Assembly (NCBI GenBank): GCA_947454055.1
Contig: CANGIS010000013.1
Coordinates: 1-62,248, forward strand
DNA length: 62,248 bases
Direction of reading: 5' to 3'
Source of the DNA: Hyphomicrobiales bacterium
Lineage (GTDB): Bacteria > Pseudomonadota > Alphaproteobacteria > Rhizobiales > Beijerinckiaceae
Shown here: piece after piece, positions 43,418-51,380 of the stretch
Layout: every line of letters starts with the position of its first letter
Position numbering within the stretch: the first letter of the stretch is position 1
Notes under the pieces: model-generated
What the model saw: only the letters and a program-made list of their open reading frames with translations
The model's database searches: none
What the model was told of the DNA's origin: nothing
Program-made: the position numbers and the translations under genes

Positions 43418-44784
43418 TCAGCGTCTTCGATCTGTTCAAAATCGGCATCGGCCCGTCGAGCTCGCACACGGTTGGGCCGATGGTGGCCGCCCATCGGTTT
43501 GTGGCGATGCTCAATGACACGGTGGGCCTTGGCCGCATCGGCCGCATCAAGACCGAGCTGTTCGGCTCGCTCGCCTGGACCGCCAAAGGCCACGGCACCG
43601 AAACCGCGATCCTGCTCGGCCTGTCGGGCTATCTGCCGGCCGAAGTCGACCCCGATCAGGTGGAGGAGATGATTGCCTCGATCACGCGCAACGGCTCGCT
43701 TGAACTGGGCGGCGTGCGCGCCATGCCTTTTACGCTCGAAGACGATCTGGTCCCCAATAAAAAAGAACTGATGAAGCGGCACTCCAACGCGATGCGGTTT
43801 CAGGCCTTCAGCCCCGAGGGCGGGCTGGTGACCGAGAAGGCCTATTACTCCATTGGCGGCGGCTTTGTGGTCACCGACGAGGAGGAGGCATCGGGTGGCA
43901 CAGGCGGGCCGGATCTGCCCTATAAATTCACCCATGCAACAGAATTGCTCGACCTTTGCCGCACCACCGGCAAAACCATGGCACAAGTGCAGCGTGACAA
44001 TGAGCGCGTGACGAAAAGCGATGACGAAATCAACGCTACGCTCGATAAAATCCGCGATGTGATGTTTGCTTGCATTGATCGCGGTTGCCGCCAGGAAGGC
44101 ATTTTGCCGGGTGGCTTGAAGGTCAAGCGCCGCGCCAAATCCATCCATGCCCAGCTTGAAGCCTCCAAGGGCGCCAATATCCGCCCCGCGCATGAGGTGA
44201 TGGATTATATCAGCCTCTACGCCATCGCGGTGAACGAGGAAAACGCTGCGGGCGGGCGCGTGGTGACGGCGCCCACCAATGGCGCTGCCGGTATCATTCC
44301 CGCCGTCTTGCGCTACGCGAAAGAATTCTGCCCCGAATATTCCATCGACGCCGGACGGGATTATCTGTTGACCGCCGCCGCCGTCGGCTCGCTCATCAAG
44401 CAGAATGCGTCGATCTCGGGAGCGGAAGTCGGCTGTCAGGGCGAGGTGGGCTCGGCTTCGGCGATGGCAGCAGGCGGCCTATGCGCACTGCTCGGCGGCA
44501 CGCCGGAGCAGGTCGAGAACGCCGCAGAAATCGCGCTGGAACACCATCTCGGCATGACGTGTGATCCCATTGGCGGCCTCGTGCAAATCCCCTGCATCGA
44601 GCGCAACGCTTTCGGCGCGAACAAGGCGATTGTGGCCGCTTCGCTTTCGTTGCGCGGCGACGGCACGCATCGCGTCTCGCTCGACGAAGTGATCGAAACC
44701 ATGCGTCAGACTGGCCTTGATATGCTCGTGAAATATAAAGAAACCGCGCAAGGCGGCTTAGCGGTGAATGTCGCGGATTGCTAA
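43414..44784 (+). CDS. sdaA: L-serine ammonia-lyase (single-chain, iron-sulfur)
   Basis: A 456-residue serine dehydratase converting L-serine to pyruvate and ammonia. The beta domain opens with [20 protein letters not shown]; the alpha domain holds [40 protein letters not shown] and [20 protein letters not shown], with the three Cys that bind the [4Fe-4S] cluster. Its ATG overlaps the activator stop by 4 nt, making it the last gene of the corrinoid operon. It fits as outlet: glycine plus methylene-THF make serine, then pyruvate. The oxygen-sensitive cluster is a second sign that this operon needs low oxygen or protection. Confidence 0.93.
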   Translation: MISVFDLFKIGIGPSSSHTVGPMVAAHRFVAMLNDTVGLGRIGRIKTELFGSLAWTAKGHGTETAILLGLSGYLPAEVDPDQVEEMIASITRNGSLELGGVRAMPFTLEDDLVPNKKELMKRHSNAMRFQAFSPEGGLVTEKAYYSIGGGFVVTDEEEASGGTGGPDLPYKFTHATELLDLCRTTGKTMAQVQRDNERVTKSDDEINATLDKIRDVMFACIDRGCRQEGILPGGLKVKRRAKSIHAQLEASKGANIRPAHEVMDYISLYAIAVNEENAAGGRVVTAPTNGAAGIIPAVLRYAKEFCPEYSIDAGRDYLLTAAAVGSLIKQNASISGAEVGCQGEVGSASAMAAGGLCALLGGTPEQVENAAEIALEHHLGMTCDPIGGLVQIPCIERNAFGANKAIVAASLSLRGDGTHRVSLDEVIETMRQTGLDMLVKYKETAQGGLAVNVADC

Positions 44785-44790
44785 TCACCC

Positions 44791-44827
44791 GTCATTGCGA
44801 GGAGCGAAGCGACGCGGCAACCCAGTT
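44791..44827. repeat. Half-copy of the GTCATTGCGA palindromic repeat
   Basis: GTCATTGCGAGGAGCGAAGC followed by GACGCGGCAACCCAGTT lies in the 93-bp gap between the convergent serine dehydratase and ScfR-type genes. It shares its ends (GTCATTGCGA and AACCCAGTT) with the 5' arm of the element at 21569-21684, but the mirror arm is missing. Confidence 0.65.
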
Positions 44828-44877
44828 CTTGGTAGTCCGCGCTAGCTAGTTACTTCTCACCGCCCCCCCGTCGGCGG

Positions 44878-46308
44878 TTAGCGGTCAAAACTAAACGGCG
44901 ACACACCCCGCACACTCTCGTCCACCCGCAATTTTCGCGTCATCGGCGGGGCGGCGCGTTGGGCGCAATTTTCTCTTTCGCATAGCCTGCAATTCACCCC
45001 GATGGGCGTTGCAGGAGCGTGTTTCAAATCGAATTTCCGCGCATAAACCAGCCTGTTCGCGTATTTGAACTCGCAGCCCAGGCCGATCGCGAATTGTCCC
45101 TCGGCCCCGCCATAAACGGAGGCCGCGCGACGCACCGTGCGGGCGATCGAGAACCATCTTCCGCCATCGGGCAATTCGACGATTTCCGTCATAAAAGCGC
45201 CGGGGCTGGAAAAGGTTTCGTGCAGGCTCCAGAGCGGACAGGTGCCGCCAAAGCGCGAGAAGGGGAAATTACCCGCCGCAAACCGCTTCGAAACATTGCC
45301 CGCGGTGTCGATGCGAATGAGGAAAAACGGCACGCCGCGCGCGTTTTGGCGGTTGAGCGTGGTCAGCCGATGTGCCACCTGCTCGAAACTCGCCTGAAAG
45401 CGCGCGCCCAGCACGTCAATATCATAGGAAAGCGCTTCCGCCGCATCGAGAAAGCGCTGATAGGGCATCATCAAGGCCGCAGCCGCATAATTGGCGAGGC
45501 TGACGCGCAACAGCGATTTGGCGGGCCCCGTCTCGGGCTCGATCCGGTTGGCAATCGCATCAATCGTCTCGCGCCACTCGATCAAAGCGAGTTGGTAGGC
45601 GGCCTGAAACGTCCGCCCCGAGGCGTCGACCAGTTCCGAGATCATCAAACGCCGCCGGTGATGGTCGAACCGCCGCAAGGAGCCCGGCATCACATCGACG
45701 GGCAGAATTTGCACGCGAATACCATGCGTGTCCTTCAACCGCGCGGTGAGCGCCGATAAAAGATCGCCGCCGGATTTGGCCAGATCCTCCGCGAGCGCCT
45801 CGGCTTGCGCTTCCAGTTCCGGAAAATGATTGGCTGCCGATTGAATGAGATCGCGCACGCGGTCCACCGGATGATTGGCGGATGCCCCCTCGCCGCGGTC
45901 ACCATCCAGCGCATCGTCAAGACCCGCGCCACCCTCTTTCAGATCGAGATAGGCGGCGTAGAGCCGCTGCACCGCTTCGGCGATGGAAGGCGCAAGGCTT
46001 GTCAATTCGCGAAGCTCGTCTTTCGCCACCGGCTGGCTACGAAACAGCGGATCGGTGAAGACCTCATCGAGCTCGCCTTGCAACCGCGCTTCTTCCTCAC
46101 GCGCAAAAGAGCGCGGATCGACATTGAAGGCTTCCGCCATGCGGATCAGCACCTGCGCCGTCACCGGCCGCTGGTTGCGCTCCATCAAATTGAGATAGCT
46201 CGCCGAAATGCCAAGCTCGCTCGCCATGCCCGATTGCGAAAGGCCAAGCTCACGGCGGAGCCTGCGCACCCGCGCACCGGCTAAAATCTTGCGTCCTGCC
46301 TCGGCCAT
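44878..46308 (-). CDS. XRE/IrrE-type regulator of the short-chain fatty acyl-CoA regulator (ScfR/RamB) family
   Basis: A 476-residue regulator with an N-terminal helix-turn-helix (ARVRRLRRELGLSQSGMASE then LNLMERNQRPVTAQVL), a central IrrE/ImmA-like domain (LALIEWRETIDAIANRIEPE, in which the zinc HExxH motif is absent), and a Cys-containing C-terminal domain (NCRLCERENCAQR). This layout is that of RamB/ScfR regulators that sense acyl-CoA esters and control glyoxylate-cycle or propionate genes. It is divergent from isocitrate lyase across 228 bp, so it very likely controls that gene and itself. Confidence 0.85.
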   Translation of the reverse strand: MAEAGRKILAGARVRRLRRELGLSQSGMASELGISASYLNLMERNQRPVTAQVLIRMAEAFNVDPRSFAREEEARLQGELDEVFTDPLFRSQPVAKDELRELTSLAPSIAEAVQRLYAAYLDLKEGGAGLDDALDGDRGEGASANHPVDRVRDLIQSAANHFPELEAQAEALAEDLAKSGGDLLSALTARLKDTHGIRVQILPVDVMPGSLRRFDHHRRRLMISELVDASGRTFQAAYQLALIEWRETIDAIANRIEPETGPAKSLLRVSLANYAAAALMMPYQRFLDAAEALSYDIDVLGARFQASFEQVAHRLTTLNRQNARGVPFFLIRIDTAGNVSKRFAAGNFPFSRFGGTCPLWSLHETFSSPGAFMTEIVELPDGGRWFSIARTVRRAASVYGGAEGQFAIGLGCEFKYANRLVYARKFDLKHAPATPIGVNCRLCERENCAQRAAPPMTRKLRVDESVRGVSPFSFDR

Positions 46309-46339
46309 GATGATCTCCTATGGGTAAATCATACAAAAA

Positions 46340-46366
46340 TTTACATTGTTACAGATTTACAATTGT
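46340..46366. promoter_or_regulatory. Direct repeat and palindrome between the ScfR-type gene and aceA (candidate operator)
   Basis: TTTACATTGT (46340-46349) recurs as TTTACAATTGT (46356-46366), start to start 16 bp. The second copy contains the perfect 8-bp palindrome ACAATTGT. They lie in the A+T-rich part close to the regulator's own start, which suits autoregulation. Confidence 0.45.
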
Positions 46367-46536
46367 CACTTTTAAACTGCACGACCTTTCGCGTCAATTG
46401 TCCGTCTGGTGCAGTGCAATATCCCTGTCTTATAGTCGTTTCAAGGCCGAACGAGGTTGTGACACCGTCACCCTTCACCGGCATCCCGCTTTGTAAAGAC
46501 CTGTCACACACGATACCAACCTGACTGGAGACTGCT

Positions 46537-47832
46537 ATGACCAAGACCACTTTCGCCGATCTCGTGCCGAACACGCCGAAGGGCCGTTTCGATGGCATCA
46601 ACCGCCCCTATTCGCCGGAAGAGGTCGTCCGTCTGCGCGGATCTTTCCCGATTGCCCAAACCCTCGCCGAGCGCGGTGCCAACAAGCTTTGGGAATTGTT
46701 GAAGAGCGAAGACTATATCAACGCGCTGGGCGCGGTGACCGGCAACCAGGCCATGCAGATGGCGCGCGCAGGTCTCAAAGCCATCTATCTCTCCGGCTGG
46801 CAGGTGGCAGCTGATGCCAACACGGCGGGCGCGATGTATCCTGACCAATCGCTCTATCCCGCCAATGCGGGGCCGGAACTCTGCCGCCGCATCAACCGCA
46901 CCTTGAAGCGCGCTGATGAGATCGAGCATTCGGAAGGTGGCGCCAAGCGCGACTGGTTCGTGCCGATTGTGGCCGATGCCGAGGCAGGCTTTGGCGGCCC
47001 GCTGAATTCCTACGAGATCATGAAGGCCTATATCGAAGCAGGCGCGGCTGGCGTGCATTTCGAGGATCAGCTGGCGTCTGAAAAGAAATGCGGCCATCTC
47101 GGCGGCAAAGTTCTGATCCCGACCGCAGCGCATGAGCGCAACCTTGTGGCCGCCCGCTTGGCCGCCGATGTGATGGGCGTACCCACCCTCACGGTTGCCC
47201 GCACGGATGCCGAGTCGGCCAAGCTGATCACGTCGGATGTCGACGAGCGCGATCGTCCTTTCATCGAGGAAAACTCGCGCACACCGGAGGGCTTCTATCG
47301 CCTGAAGGACGGCACGGGGCTTGATCATTGCATCTCGCGCGGTCTGGCCTTTGCCGATATCGCCGATCTGATCTGGTGGGAAACCTCGCATCCGGATTTG
47401 GCGGACGCGAAGAAATTCGCCGAAGCTTTACAGAAAAAGCATCCGGGCAAGATGATGGCCTATAATTGCTCGCCGAGCTTCAACTGGAAGGCCAAGCTGG
47501 ACGAGGCCACGATTGCCAAGTTCCAGCGCGAATTGGGCGCAATGGGCTACAAGTTCCAGTTCGTGACGCTTGCAGGCTTCCACGCGCTCAACCACGGCAT
47601 GTTCGAGCTGGCCCTTGGCTACAAAGATCGCGGCATGGCAGCCTATTCCGAACTGCAACAGGCGGAATTTGCCTCGGAAGCCCAAGGCTACACTGCCACC
47701 CGCCACCAGCGCGAAGTCGGCACCGGCTATTTCGATCGGGTCGCGACCACGATCTCATCCGGCCAATCATCGACCACGGCGATGGGTGAATCAACCGAAA
47801 GCGCGCAGTTCCACAAGCACGCGGCTGAGTGA
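46537..47832 (+). CDS. aceA: Isocitrate lyase
   Basis: A 431-residue enzyme that splits isocitrate into glyoxylate and succinate in the glyoxylate shunt. The active-site signature is [13 protein letters not shown] with catalytic C185; other marks are [40 protein letters not shown] and [12 protein letters not shown], plus [18 protein letters not shown]. The ATG lies after CTGGAG. It is controlled by the divergent ScfR-type gene. The shunt would handle acetyl-CoA that comes, for example, from the acetoacetate released in carnitine breakdown. Confidence 0.97.
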   Translation: MTKTTFADLVPNTPKGRFDGINRPYSPEEVVRLRGSFPIAQTLAERGANKLWELLKSEDYINALGAVTGNQAMQMARAGLKAIYLSGWQVAADANTAGAMYPDQSLYPANAGPELCRRINRTLKRADEIEHSEGGAKRDWFVPIVADAEAGFGGPLNSYEIMKAYIEAGAAGVHFEDQLASEKKCGHLGGKVLIPTAAHERNLVAARLAADVMGVPTLTVARTDAESAKLITSDVDERDRPFIEENSRTPEGFYRLKDGTGLDHCISRGLAFADIADLIWWETSHPDLADAKKFAEALQKKHPGKMMAYNCSPSFNWKAKLDEATIAKFQRELGAMGYKFQFVTLAGFHALNHGMFELALGYKDRGMAAYSELQQAEFASEAQGYTATRHQREVGTGYFDRVATTISSGQSSTTAMGESTESAQFHKHAAE

Positions 47833-47908
47833 GGGAGTAGGGATTAGGGCGTAGGGAGTAGGGTTTCACTTCCCTCGCCTTACACCCTACCCCCTACACC
47901 CTACCCCC
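47833..47908. repeat. Intergenic hairpin of period-7 repeats (set A)
   Basis: The 5' arm (47833-47863) is four near-copies of a GAGTAGG-type heptamer; the 3' arm (about 47880-47908) is four copies of CCCTACM. The arms are largely complementary. It starts at the aceA stop and ends 24 bp before the next gene; a run of nine A follows. Confidence 0.75.
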
Positions 47909-47931
47909 AAAAAAAAACTAAGGAGACACAA

Positions 47932-48168
47932 ATGACCCGAACCCACGTCAAAGAACGCACCGAAGAACTCACCAGCGAAATGGATGAAGCTCAGAAAAGC
48001 GCCATCCGCATTCTCGCCAACGATCTGCACCGGCTCAATCAAGCAGTGATGAAAGCGGTTGAAACCGGCCTGTCGGTTGAGTTGCAACGCACCGCTCGCC
48101 ACCATTCGGATGGCGGCTACTGGGGTGATTTGCTAATGCCGATCATCGTGAAACAAAAATCGGCTTGA
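47932..48168 (+). CDS. Small protein of unknown function downstream of aceA
   Basis: A 78-residue, mostly helical, charged protein (KERTEELTSEMDEAQKSAIR, then LANDLHRLNQAVMKAVETGL) ending in a Trp/Gly patch (SDGGYWGDLLMPIIVKQKSA). No membrane segment or known domain. The start is supported by AAGGAGACACAA directly upstream of the ATG, and the gene is closed by a strong intrinsic terminator. It may be cotranscribed with isocitrate lyase through a repeat hairpin. Function unknown. Confidence 0.7.
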   Translation: MTRTHVKERTEELTSEMDEAQKSAIRILANDLHRLNQAVMKAVETGLSVELQRTARHHSDGGYWGDLLMPIIVKQKSA

Positions 48169-48195
48169 ACCGATACATTCTAGGAAACGTCCCCG

Positions 48196-48238
48196 CTTAG
48201 GATCAGGCATGTCCCCGCAAGCCCGATCCTAAGTTTTT
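48196..48238 (+). terminator. Strong Rho-independent terminator
   Basis: CTTAGGATC (48196-48204) pairs perfectly with GATCCTAAG (48225-48233), extended inside by GGC/GCC after an A-C mismatch, and is followed by TTTTT (48234-48238). It ends the aceA-small gene transcript before the convergent hydrolase gene. Confidence 0.9.
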
Positions 48239-48259
48239 GTGCCGACGGTCCCGATCAAC

Positions 48260-50284
48260 TCACACCAGATCGCGCGCCACCTTGTCGTCCCATTCGCGCA
48301 CCAGATGCGAGACGCCGTTCTCGAACACTTCCGTCCTTGCTCGAACGTAGAAATCGGTGAGCGTCGAGGTCATCTCCAGCCGCGTTTCTGAGCGGGTCAT
48401 CCAGCCTTCGCGGCCCATTTCATAGGCTTGCGTTATGACATAGCGGGCGCAAAGCGGGTCATCCGCCGAGATCGTCAGCTCACGGTTCAGATCATGCCGC
48501 AGCGAGGTGCCTGTCTCGTCAAAGCGCAACACGCCTTCGCCGAACACGCCGCCCTCGCCGACCGTGCGATAGGTCGCGCTGCCATTGAAGAGATCAAACT
48601 CGACCGTGCGTTCGGCATGGCCCTCACGCAACAGAGTGGTCGGCGCGCGCGGCGCACTCAAGGCTGGCTCGAAATGGACTTTGGCATCCTCCGGTGAAGC
48701 GGGTCGAACGGGCAAGGTCAAAGCCGAACTACCGGTGCGAAGCGTCAGGGTTGCCGCTTCCGGCGAAGGCCAGATCAGGGGCCAATAGGCTGACGAGAGG
48801 GCGAGCCGGATTTTGCTGCCCTTTTTGAACACATGGCCGCAGGCATTCAGTGTCAGCGTGACGGTGTAAAAATGCCCCGGCTTTAAAGCTTCCGGATGCT
48901 CATGCGAGTCGCGATGCGTGAGGTTCAAAACGGCATAGGACACGCGATGCGAGGCGCCATCCGCCCGCACATGGCAGAGCCGTGCGGCGATCTGCGCGAT
49001 CGGCTTGTCGGATGCGATCTCGAAACGGAATTCGGGCGCTCCCAGAACCGCAATATCCTCGTCGAGCGGTGCCGTGTCAAAACACAGGCTCAACCCGTCA
49101 TCCACGCGCTGGTCGGCGGGTTGCTCGCCGGCAACGCCGGTGCCCATCCATTCGCCGCAGCCCATGCCCGCCCATTGCGGCGAGCGAAACGCGATATCGC
49201 GCGAAGGAGACGAGGCCCCGCCCAGCACGCCATCGCCGAGCGAAAACACCTTCGGCGTGATGCGCGGCGAAGGCCACACGCGCTCCGCCGCCCAATAGCC
49301 CTGGCGATGATCGGCCCATTTTCCGGCACCCGCTTCGTCTTCGATATAGGCGCGCAGCATCGGCTCGTTCATGATGCCGGTGTCTTCACCCTTCAGCCAA
49401 TGGTTCCACCAGCGTTGCGCTTCTTGTAGAAAGCCGATCGCTGGGCCGGGTGTGCCATCTTGCGGATAAATATGCGCCCAGGGCCCCAATATGCCCAAGC
49501 GCGGCACCTTTAGACCCTCGAGCAGACGCGGCAGCGTATTGGTGTAGGCATCTGCCCACCCGCCCGTCACCATCACGGGAATGTTGATCGCGCTCCAATC
49601 CTCGCAGACCGAGCCATGCTTCCAATAGGCATCGCGGTGCTGGTGGTGCATCCAGAGCATCGGCCAATTCGGCATGGCTTTGACGCGCTTCAACCATTCC
49701 TCGCGCCAGCGCTCGCCGACAATCGCGGGATCCAGCGGGCGCGCCTGATAGGCGTGCATGATTGCGCCCCACCAGAGATTATCGTTCAGCAAACAGCCGC
49801 CCGAATAATGAATGTCATCCGAATAACGATCATCCGTCGAGCAGACCGAAATGATCGCCTTCAACGCGGGCGGGCGGCGCATGGCGACTTGCAGGCAGTT
49901 AAACCCGCCCCAGCTTTTTCCCATCATGCCGACCGAGCCCGTGCACCAGTTCTGCTCGGCAATCCACGCGATCACTTCCATCGCATCATCTTGCTCTTGC
50001 AGCAGATATTCATCCTCCATCAACCCGTCGGATTCGCCAGAGCCGCGCTGATCGACCCGAATGGCGGCGGTGCCATGGCGCGCGAACCAACCATGCATCG
50101 GCTCGTCGCGCCCCCGCGTGCCATCGCTTTTGCGATAGGGGATGTATTCGAGCACACAGGGGACAGGCTTTTGATCCGCCTCAACGGGCAGCCACAAGCG
50201 CGCAGCGAGCTTGGTGCCATCTTTAAGAGGAATGAAAATATTTTCGATGACGCGCACGCCATCCGCCACTGTATCGCCCATCAT
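48260..50284 (-). CDS. CocE/NonD family hydrolase (X-Pro dipeptidyl-peptidase-like)
   Basis: A 674-residue alpha/beta hydrolase. The N-terminal catalytic domain holds LPVEADQKPVPCVLEYIPYR and the nucleophile elbow SVGMMGKSWGGFNCLQVAMR (GKSWGG). The C-terminal half is the jelly-roll X-Pro dipeptidyl-peptidase C-domain (PGHFYTVTLTLNACGHVFKK). No signal peptide is seen, so it is likely cytosolic. The ATG at 50284 has GGAGG 8 nt upstream. Family members split esters, amides or Xaa-Pro bonds. It lies next to a LysR regulator on the same strand; a role in releasing a betaine or amine from a conjugate is only a guess. Confidence 0.82.
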   Translation of the reverse strand: MMGDTVADGVRVIENIFIPLKDGTKLAARLWLPVEADQKPVPCVLEYIPYRKSDGTRGRDEPMHGWFARHGTAAIRVDQRGSGESDGLMEDEYLLQEQDDAMEVIAWIAEQNWCTGSVGMMGKSWGGFNCLQVAMRRPPALKAIISVCSTDDRYSDDIHYSGGCLLNDNLWWGAIMHAYQARPLDPAIVGERWREEWLKRVKAMPNWPMLWMHHQHRDAYWKHGSVCEDWSAINIPVMVTGGWADAYTNTLPRLLEGLKVPRLGILGPWAHIYPQDGTPGPAIGFLQEAQRWWNHWLKGEDTGIMNEPMLRAYIEDEAGAGKWADHRQGYWAAERVWPSPRITPKVFSLGDGVLGGASSPSRDIAFRSPQWAGMGCGEWMGTGVAGEQPADQRVDDGLSLCFDTAPLDEDIAVLGAPEFRFEIASDKPIAQIAARLCHVRADGASHRVSYAVLNLTHRDSHEHPEALKPGHFYTVTLTLNACGHVFKKGSKIRLALSSAYWPLIWPSPEAATLTLRTGSSALTLPVRPASPEDAKVHFEPALSAPRAPTTLLREGHAERTVEFDLFNGSATYRTVGEGGVFGEGVLRFDETGTSLRHDLNRELTISADDPLCARYVITQAYEMGREGWMTRSETRLEMTSTLTDFYVRARTEVFENGVSHLVREWDDKVARDLV

Positions 50285-50341
50285 CAACCGATCCTCCAAA
50301 ATATGCTTTTTCCTGATTGTCGCGGGGTTGCCCTCCGCCTG

Positions 50342-51277
50342 TCAACGCTTCTGCATGGCGGCAACTTCGCCCAGCAACCAGAACCTGAAGCGGGAAATCG
50401 CCGGTTCATCCGCCCGATCCTGCCGCGAAACGAGATACCAGCGCGCCGGTTGCGACACCGAATGGGCAATCGGTTCGATCAACCGTCCCGCGGCAATATC
50501 TTGCGCGGCGAGAAAATCGGGGACAACCGCAATGCCCTGCCCGTCACACGCCGCCTCCAGCGCCAGAAGGTAGGAGTCAAACCGGATCGTCGCCGCCTCG
50601 CCAAGGCCCGAAACACCCGCAGCACTCAGCCATACGTCCCAATCGCGCCCAGCAGTATAGACCTGCAAACTCGTGTACCCCATCACATCCTGCGGGCTAA
50701 CAAGCGGCGGGCCCTTCTCCAACAATTTGGGGCTGCACACCGCCACCAGCCGCGATTCGAACAGAGGCGTGTAGGAAAAACCGGGCCGGTTTGGCTCGGT
50801 GGTTGAAATCAGCCCGACATCGGCGTGGCGCGGGTCAAATTCCCAATCCATCTGGCTGGCGTTGAAACGCACCAGCAGATCGGGACAGGCTTGTTGCAGC
50901 GCGGAGAGCCGCCCCATCATCCAGCGTGCAGCAACCGTCACATACAGCTGAACGGTCAATTCCTGCTGCGCGGGCCGCGAAACCAATTGCGTGCCGACAT
51001 CAATTTTCTCGAAAGCCTCGCGCAAATACGGAAAGTAAAGCCGCCCAGCATCGGTCAACTCGACCTTGCGACCCGTGCGACGAAACAGATCCTTCCCCAG
51101 CCATTTTTCCAGATGCGCGATCTGATGGCTCACCGCGGACTGCGTGATATTGAGTTCTTCCGCCGCCAGTCGAAAGCTTTCATGCCGCGCCGCCGCTTCG
51201 AAAGCGCGCAGCGCCGTTAGCGGTGGCAAGGACAGGGGACGGGCATGGGCGGGTATCAGAGATTTAATATTGTTCAT
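50342..51277 (-). CDS. LysR-family transcriptional regulator (GcvA-like)
   Basis: About 311 residues. The winged helix is ALRAFEAAARHESFRLAAEE, then LNITQSAVSHQIAHLEKWLG and KDLFRRTGRKVELTDAG; the C-terminal ligand domain has the GcvA-like ADVGLISTTEPNRPGF. Starts at 51277 or 51295 are both possible; neither has a clear ribosome site and the longer one would overlap the palindromes upstream. It is divergent from MttB copy 3 and its demethylase, which it probably controls, with the palindromes at 51282-51306 as its site. The effector is unknown. Confidence 0.87.
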   Translation of the reverse strand: MNNIKSLIPAHARPLSLPPLTALRAFEAAARHESFRLAAEELNITQSAVSHQIAHLEKWLGKDLFRRTGRKVELTDAGRLYFPYLREAFEKIDVGTQLVSRPAQQELTVQLYVTVAARWMMGRLSALQQACPDLLVRFNASQMDWEFDPRHADVGLISTTEPNRPGFSYTPLFESRLVAVCSPKLLEKGPPLVSPQDVMGYTSLQVYTAGRDWDVWLSAAGVSGLGEAATIRFDSYLLALEAACDGQGIAVVPDFLAAQDIAAGRLIEPIAHSVSQPARWYLVSRQDRADEPAISRFRFWLLGEVAAMQKR

Positions 51278-51281
51278 GAGT

Positions 51282-51306
51282 TGAATTAAATTCATCTCAA
51301 GATGAA
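51282..51306. promoter_or_regulatory. Two overlapping palindromes, probable LysR binding site
   Basis: TGAATT-A-AATTCA (51282-51294) and TTCATCT-CA-AGATGAA (51291-51306) are both perfect inverted repeats and share four bases. The first has the T-N11-A form expected of LysR-type sites. Place: directly at the regulator's start and about 75 bp before MttB copy 3. Confidence 0.6.
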
Positions 51307-51380
51307 AATCAATCTCTTGACGATCCAGCCCGCGCGACCTCTTGATCAATCAAAGAGTGTATGACGAGGGAGAGACGACG

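Noticed and set aside
47833-47908. CRISPR array or minisatellite of identical repeats
   Set aside because: Units are 7 nt and degenerate, arranged as two complementary arms without spacers.
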